This document shows positions 11,114-15,593 of a stretch of 15,593 nucleotides of DNA, in pieces. Location: positions 1 through 15,593 of the forward strand of contig CAMKQS010000033.1 in assembly GCA_946414975.1 (NCBI GenBank). The letters run 5' to 3'. A program made the translations under genes and the position numbers. Under the pieces are notes generated by a model. That model was not told the origin of the DNA. It saw only the letters and a list, made by a program, of their open reading frames with translations, and did not search any database. Positions within the stretch are counted from its first letter, which is position 1; every line of letters starts with the position of its first letter. This DNA is from an uncultured Caryophanales bacterium (GTDB lineage Bacteria > Bacillota_I > Bacilli_A > RF39 > UBA660).

Positions 11114-11848
11114 CTAAAATTTTTTAAGAAGTATTTTCCCAGCTCTTTTTGGATCATACTTACTAGGTATTTGAGAATAAAGTTCATATTTAAAAGAATA
11201 ATTATTAATATCTTCTTTATTAATTGCATAAGGATATGAAGCAACATCTAAAAAATAGCACTTTATTTCATGTAATATAGAATCTGGAATAATATGAGAA
11301 GGTACAGTATTAATTATAATATCACTATTTGAAAATATTTTTTTCATATCTTCATAATTGTCTGTTTTAAAACTATTTTTTATATTAACATTTCTATTAA
11401 CACCAACATAAACATTATATTTATCTTTTATTTTATCATATAAAATAGATCCTATATTTCCATAACCTAATATGCATACATTCTTAATATTAATATTACT
11501 AATTTTATCTATAATGCCATCTACAGTAATTTTAGTGTTTTCTAAAACTATGTCACTATCAGATAAAAAGCTTATAACATTCCCCTTTAAATTACCTTTT
11601 AATCCTGTATATATAATTCCTTTAAAACTATCAAAAAAATTACTAGGTAACGTAAATACATCCACTTTATTGTTTTTAAATCCACTCATAGGAAGTACAA
11701 TAATATCATACTTATTTATATTACTAATATCTCCTATTTTTATATCTTTTCTATATCCATATCCTAAACCATATATATCATACTTATTTTTTAAATTATC
11801 AATTAAAATATCATAGCGATTATCCTTACCAAAAAACAATATTTTCAT
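11114..11848 (-). CDS. dpaA: Dipicolinate synthase subunit A
   Basis: The ATG at 11848, with GAGGTG upstream, gives 244 residues; a GTG at 11860 overlaps the ribosome-binding site region and is rejected. It matches SpoVFA/DpaA: a first domain with VLPMSG (51-56), then GLKGN and a TVDGIID segment (about 108-114), a Rossmann domain with VCILGYGNIGS (124-134), IIINTVPSHII (177-187), FLDVASYP (199-206) and the terminal IPSKYDPKRAGKILL. B. subtilis SpoVFA has 297 residues, so this copy is about 50 shorter and lacks the usual GLPG before the last motif (SQIPSKY instead). It forms the dehydrogenase part of dipicolinate synthase with DpaB. It is the first gene of the dpaAB operon, divergent from an AsnO-like gene. 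Confidence 0.93.
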   Translation of the reverse strand: MKILFFGKDNRYDILIDNLKNKYDIYGLGYGYRKDIKIGDISNINKYDIIVLPMSGFKNNKVDVFTLPSNFFDSFKGIIYTGLKGNLKGNVISFLSDSDIVLENTKITVDGIIDKISNINIKNVCILGYGNIGSILYDKIKDKYNVYVGVNRNVNIKNSFKTDNYEDMKKIFSNSDIIINTVPSHIIPDSILHEIKCYFLDVASYPYAINKEDINNYSFKYELYSQIPSKYDPKRAGKILLKKF

Positions 11849-11931
11849 AACACACCTCACTTTATAATATTTAAAAAAATATTTTATGTGACAACATTTA
11901 AACTATATCATATGTTATTATAGGTGATATT
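11849..11931. promoter_or_regulatory. Divergent dpaA / asparagine synthetase control region
   Basis: This 83-base gap must drive both genes. No good sigma-A promoter is clear in either direction: TTGTCA (minus, about 11894-11889) with a badly spaced TATTAT is the best for dpaA, and TGT-TATTAT (plus, about 11913-11921) for the synthetase would leave almost no leader. The palindrome CATATG (11909-11914) gives CATANNNTA on both strands, resembling the -10 of mother-cell sigma factors E and K, but I cannot find matching -35 elements. Confidence 0.3.
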
Positions 11932-13710
11932 ATGTGTGCGATATTAGGAGTATTAAATAGTAATATAGATAATAACTTATTCAAAGAAATGCTTGATATT
12001 ATGAATAATAGAGGCAAAGATTCAACTGGATACTATTTTAGTAAAAATGTATCATTAGGTCATAAAAGATTAGCAATTAGAGATTTAAAAAATGGAAGTC
12101 AACCCATGTTTTTTAAAAATTATATAATTGTTTATAATGGCGAAGTATATAATTCTGAAGAAATTAAAAATGATCTTTTAAATAAAGGTTATACATTTTC
12201 AACAACTAGCGATACAGAAGTAATATTAAAAGGTTACGCAGAATACAAAAAGAAAATAATTAATAAACTAGAAGGTATTTTTGCATTTGCAATATATAAT
12301 AAAAAAACAAAAGAATTATTTTTAGCACGCGATAGATTTGGTGTAAAACCAGTATTTTATTCTAAAATAAAGAAAAAGTTTATATTTTCATCTATGATTA
12401 GACCTATTTTAAAAAGTAATTTAGTAAAGCCAATATTAACAAAAAAAGAACTAGCTAATTTATTAGCACTCGGTCCATCTAGAAAAAGTGGTAGTGGTAT
12501 TTTTAAGGATATATATGAATTAAGACCAGCTCATTATCTAGTCTATAAAAAAGGACATATAAAAATAAAAAGATATTGGAAATTAAAAAGTAAGAAGTGT
12601 AACGATACTTTTGATGAAGCAAAAGATAAAGTATATAATTTAGTTACAAGTTCCATAAAAAGACAAATGGTATCAGATACAAAGATTGCAACATTACTAT
12701 CAGGTGGACTAGATTCTAGTATAATTAGTGCGATATGTGCGATAAATTCAAAAGATAAACTTACAACATATTCAATTGATTATGAAGATAATAACAAATA
12801 CTTTAAAAAGAATAACTTTACTGTATCAGAAGATAAAAAATATATAGATTTAATGAGTAAGACATTTAATACAAATCACAAATATAAAACTATTAATCAA
12901 AAAGATGTTGTAAAACTACTTGAAGATACTTTATTTTTAAGAGACTATCCAGGAATGACAGATATTGATTCATCTCTATACTGGTTTTCTAAAGAAATAG
13001 CAAAAGATTATAAAGTTATATTAAGTGGAGAAGTTGCAGATGAAATATTTGGTGGATATCCATGGTTTTATAAAGATGAATTAAATAATTTATTTCCTTG
13101 GATAAATAATATAGAATATAGGCAAAAGTTAATTAATAAAAATATTAAGATTAATTTAGAAAAAACTATAAAAAAAGAATATAAAAGAATGATTAAAGAA
13201 CTAAATAGAAAAGATAGAAAAGATAAATATAAAAGATTGTTTTATATAAATATGACACATTTTATGACTACCCTACTTGATAGAAAAGATAGAATGACTA
13301 TGGGTGCTACTATTGAAGCAAGAGTACCATTTGCTGATACTAAATTAATTGAATACTTATGGAATTTACCTTTTAATTATAAATATAGAAATAATCAAGA
13401 AAAATATTTACTTAGGGAAGCCTTTAAAGGCATACTACCTGATGAAATATTATATAGAAAGAAAAATCCATATCCTAAAACTCATCATCCATACTTTTTA
13501 AATGAAGTAAAAAAATTACTTAAAAGTAGATTAAAAAGCAACAATTTAAGTAAAATATTTAATATAGATGAAATTAACAAATTACTAGAATCTAATGATG
13601 ATTACAATATTCCATGGTTTGGACAGTTAATGACCAAACCACAGTTAATTGCTTATTTATACCAATTTGATTTATGGATAGAAAAATATAATATAGAAAT
13701 TATTTTATAA
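11932..13710 (+). CDS. Glutamine-hydrolysing asparagine synthetase, AsnO/AsnB type
   Basis: The 592-residue enzyme makes asparagine from aspartate, glutamine and ATP. Cys2, exposed after Met removal, is the glutaminase nucleophile. YNGEVYN (68-74) and SDTE (93-96) line the glutamine site; RGKD (27-30) replaces the usual RGPD. The synthetase domain carries the PP-loop SGGLDSS (257-263) and SGEVADEIFGGYPWF (365-379). PGMTDIDSS (340-348) resembles the AsnO branch. The sequence from 'RKDRMTMGATIEARVPFAD' (about 453-471) is well conserved. In B. subtilis AsnO is made during sporulation, and the gene here is divergent from dpaAB, which fits such a role; that is inference. The start is certain because the chain must begin Met-Cys; AGGTGA precedes it. 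A terminator shared with htpG follows. Confidence 0.95.
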   Translation: MCAILGVLNSNIDNNLFKEMLDIMNNRGKDSTGYYFSKNVSLGHKRLAIRDLKNGSQPMFFKNYIIVYNGEVYNSEEIKNDLLNKGYTFSTTSDTEVILKGYAEYKKKIINKLEGIFAFAIYNKKTKELFLARDRFGVKPVFYSKIKKKFIFSSMIRPILKSNLVKPILTKKELANLLALGPSRKSGSGIFKDIYELRPAHYLVYKKGHIKIKRYWKLKSKKCNDTFDEAKDKVYNLVTSSIKRQMVSDTKIATLLSGGLDSSIISAICAINSKDKLTTYSIDYEDNNKYFKKNNFTVSEDKKYIDLMSKTFNTNHKYKTINQKDVVKLLEDTLFLRDYPGMTDIDSSLYWFSKEIAKDYKVILSGEVADEIFGGYPWFYKDELNNLFPWINNIEYRQKLINKNIKINLEKTIKKEYKRMIKELNRKDRKDKYKRLFYINMTHFMTTLLDRKDRMTMGATIEARVPFADTKLIEYLWNLPFNYKYRNNQEKYLLREAFKGILPDEILYRKKNPYPKTHHPYFLNEVKKLLKSRLKSNNLSKIFNIDEINKLLESNDDYNIPWFGQLMTKPQLIAYLYQFDLWIEKYNIEIIL

Positions 13711-13712
13711 AA

Positions 13713-13732
13713 AAAACAGGAAAACCTGTTTT
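13713..13732. terminator. Bidirectional terminator between the synthetase gene and htpG
   Basis: AAAACAGG (13713-13720), loop AAAA, CCTGTTTT (13725-13732). It is followed by TATTTT on the plus strand and by a run of T on the minus strand. It serves both convergent genes. The htpG stop (13733-13731) overlaps its base. Confidence 0.88.
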
Positions 13733-15590
13733 ATTTTGCCATTAAATCACATATTAAATTACTTATTTCTGTTGGATTTTCAATAGGAAGTCCTTCAATA
13801 AGTCTAGCCTGAGCATATAGTATTTTTGAATATTCTTTTAAACTATCTTTATCTTTCTTATATAATTCTTGCAATTTTTTAGCTATTGGATGAGATTCAT
13901 TAATTTCTAACACTTTTTCAGCCTCTACCCCATTATCGATAGGCATCTCCTTCATTACCTTTTCCATCTCTATAGATACATCACCTTTATTAGACAAACA
14001 TACAGCATGATGAGAATTTAACTTATTAGTAAATTTAACATCACTGACATTTATTTCATCTTTAATTAAATCTAACATATCTTTAGATTTCTTATTTAAT
14101 TTTTCAAGTTCTTTACTAGATTCATCATCTAACGCTAAATCACTACATACATTTTTAAACTCTTTATCATCAAATTTAACAAGTGTTTTAAATACAAATT
14201 CATCTACATAGTCTGTACAGTATAATATTTCTTTATTCTTAGCTTTCAATGATTCTACCTGTGGTAATAAATCTATTTTATCAATAGTCTCACCACATGC
14301 ATAATATATATTCTTATAATCTTTATTACGAGTACAATAATCATTTAAAGTAACTAATTTTTCTTTAGTTGATGAATAAAACATAACTAAATCCTGAATT
14401 TTTTCTTTATCCATTCCATAGTTATTATATATACCAACTTTAAGTTGCATACCAAAATCCTTATAAAATTTTAAATAATCTTCTTCACGATTTTGTTGCA
14501 TATCAATTAGTTCCTTTTTTATCTTCTTTTCAATTGCATTTTCAATAGTTTTCAATACTCTATTTTGTTGTAGAGTTTCTCTTGAAATATTAAGTGTTAA
14601 ATCTGGAGAATCCACAACACCTTTTACAAAACTAAAATAATCTGGAACTAAATCTGCACATTTTTCCATTATTAATACACCATTTGAATATAATTGTAAT
14701 CCTTTTTCATATTCCTTTGAGTAATAATCAAATGATGCATGAGATGGAATATATATAAGTGAATTATATGATATAGTACCTTCTGCTAAAGTATGTATAT
14801 GAGCAAGTGGAACTTCATAATCAAAGAATTTATCAGAATAAAAAGTATTATACTCTTCATCAGTAATATCTTTTTTATTACGTTTCCAAATTGGAACTAA
14901 ACTATTAATAATCTCTTCTTCTTCATATTCTTCATATTCATCTTTAGATCCTTCTTTTAATCTACTTTTTGTAACATTCATCTTTATTGGATATGTAATA
15001 TAATCAGAATACTTTTTAATTAATCTTCTTATTTCATATTCTTCTAAATATGTATCATATTCTTCACCTTCACGAATAGTAAGAATTACATCAGTTCCAT
15101 ATTCTTCTTTATCATATTCATTTATAGTATATCCATCTATTCCCTCTGACTCCCAAACATATGCATCACTAGAACCATATGCCTTAGATATAACCTTAAC
15201 ATCAGACGCAACCATAAATGCTGAATAAAATCCTACTCCAAATTGACCAATTATATCTATATTTTCTTTTTTTTCATTATTATTTTTAAATTCAAAAGAA
15301 CCACTTTTTGCAATAGTACCCAGATTATTCTCTAACTCTTCTTTACTCATACCAATACCATTATCAGATATTCTAAGAGTTCTTTCTTCTTTATTAATCT
15401 CTACATAAATATTCAAATCTTCTTTATCAAGTTTTATACTCTTATCAGTTAATGATTTATAATGTAATTTATCTATTGCATCACTAGCATTAGAAATAAT
15501 CTCACGTAAGAAGATTTCCTTATTTGTATAAATTGAATTAATCATTAAATCCATAAGTCTTTTTGATTCTGTTTTAAATTGTTTTTTCAT
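13731..15590 (-). CDS. htpG: Molecular chaperone HtpG (Hsp90 family)
   Basis: This complete 619-residue Hsp90 (E. coli 624, B. subtilis 626) is an ATP-driven cytoplasmic dimer that helps client proteins fold. The GHKL ATPase motifs are LREIISNASDAIDKL (28-42; catalytic Glu30, Asn34, Asp37), DNGIGMS (76-82) and IGQFGVGFYSAFMVASD (114-130). The middle domain has LNISRETLQQNRVL, with the conserved catalytic-loop Arg and Gln. A charged EDEYEEYEEEE-like patch is at about 215-226. The C-terminal dimerisation domain is present but slightly short. The start ATG is three bases from the window end, so its ribosome-binding site and promoter, and any CIRCE or CtsR control, cannot be seen. It converges on the asparagine synthetase gene with a shared terminator. 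Confidence 0.98.
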   Translation of the reverse strand: MKKQFKTESKRLMDLMINSIYTNKEIFLREIISNASDAIDKLHYKSLTDKSIKLDKEDLNIYVEINKEERTLRISDNGIGMSKEELENNLGTIAKSGSFEFKNNNEKKENIDIIGQFGVGFYSAFMVASDVKVISKAYGSSDAYVWESEGIDGYTINEYDKEEYGTDVILTIREGEEYDTYLEEYEIRRLIKKYSDYITYPIKMNVTKSRLKEGSKDEYEEYEEEEIINSLVPIWKRNKKDITDEEYNTFYSDKFFDYEVPLAHIHTLAEGTISYNSLIYIPSHASFDYYSKEYEKGLQLYSNGVLIMEKCADLVPDYFSFVKGVVDSPDLTLNISRETLQQNRVLKTIENAIEKKIKKELIDMQQNREEDYLKFYKDFGMQLKVGIYNNYGMDKEKIQDLVMFYSSTKEKLVTLNDYCTRNKDYKNIYYACGETIDKIDLLPQVESLKAKNKEILYCTDYVDEFVFKTLVKFDDKEFKNVCSDLALDDESSKELEKLNKKSKDMLDLIKDEINVSDVKFTNKLNSHHAVCLSNKGDVSIEMEKVMKEMPIDNGVEAEKVLEINESHPIAKKLQELYKKDKDSLKEYSKILYAQARLIEGLPIENPTEISNLICDLMAK

Positions 15591-15593
15591 ATT

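Noticed and set aside
11472..11816. Plus-strand open frame opposite dpaA
   Set aside because: It is antisense to a clear family member and lacks a ribosome-binding site.
1..15593. TGA read as tryptophan (Mollicutes code)
   Set aside because: All long genes use TGG for conserved Trp, and I found no gene that needs an in-frame TGA to be complete.

Overview
The window is strongly AT-rich (by eye well under one third G+C) and encodes a Firmicutes/Bacilli-type gene set: dipicolinate synthase subunits A and B, a SpoIIAA-like STAS protein next to a sporulation-type sigma factor, an AsnO-like asparagine synthetase, RecA, HtpG and a starch-binding surface protein. This suggests a small-genome, low-GC, probably gut-associated, spore-forming (or recently spore-forming) member of the Bacilli. 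That taxonomic guess is inference. All 16 protein-coding genes and gene remnants with a recognisable end stop at TAA or TAG, never TGA, while Trp is encoded by TGG.

Region 1 (1-2602, minus strand) is a tightly packed three-gene operon in the order beta-lactamase-fold serine hydrolase, metallo-beta-lactamase-fold hydrolase, short-chain dehydrogenase. It is driven by an extended -10 promoter near 2530. Region 2 (about 2590-4666, plus strand) is the remnant of a plasmid- or ICE-like replication module: an excisionase-type HTH protein, a replication-initiator-like protein and a DnaB-type helicase cut off before its final motifs. The first two genes have no ATG, GTG or TTG start; both carry the same leader, GGRGGTG-NTAAY-ATC, which points to ATC initiation. 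The module ends in a non-coding stretch with inverted and 10-bp direct repeats beside tRNA-Ser(GCU).

Region 3 (4667-11848, minus strand) is the chromosomal backbone: tRNA-Ser, a 674-residue cell-surface protein (CBM26-like, InlB-B/Flg_new-type repeats, NPYTVD-TM-KRK tail), a 3 x 28-bp tandem repeat, a sigma-F/G-like factor translationally coupled to a SpoIIAA-like protein, a small coiled-coil protein, recA with a near-consensus promoter and a LexA-like box, a zinc-ribbon/TM/PASTA protein, and dpaB and dpaA. Region 4 (11849-15593) holds a divergent asnO-type asparagine synthetase, a shared bidirectional terminator and htpG, whose start is 3 bases from the window end.

The most interesting point is that the spoIIA locus lacks spoIIAB: the STAS gene and the sigma gene are 4 bases apart. 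The STAS protein also has Lys where SpoIIAA has its phosphorylated Ser. Yet dipicolinate synthase, a late-sporulation function, looks intact. This suggests rewired control of the forespore sigma factor. A second recurrent feature is that the stop codons of six minus-strand genes lie inside or overlap their own intrinsic-terminator hairpins.
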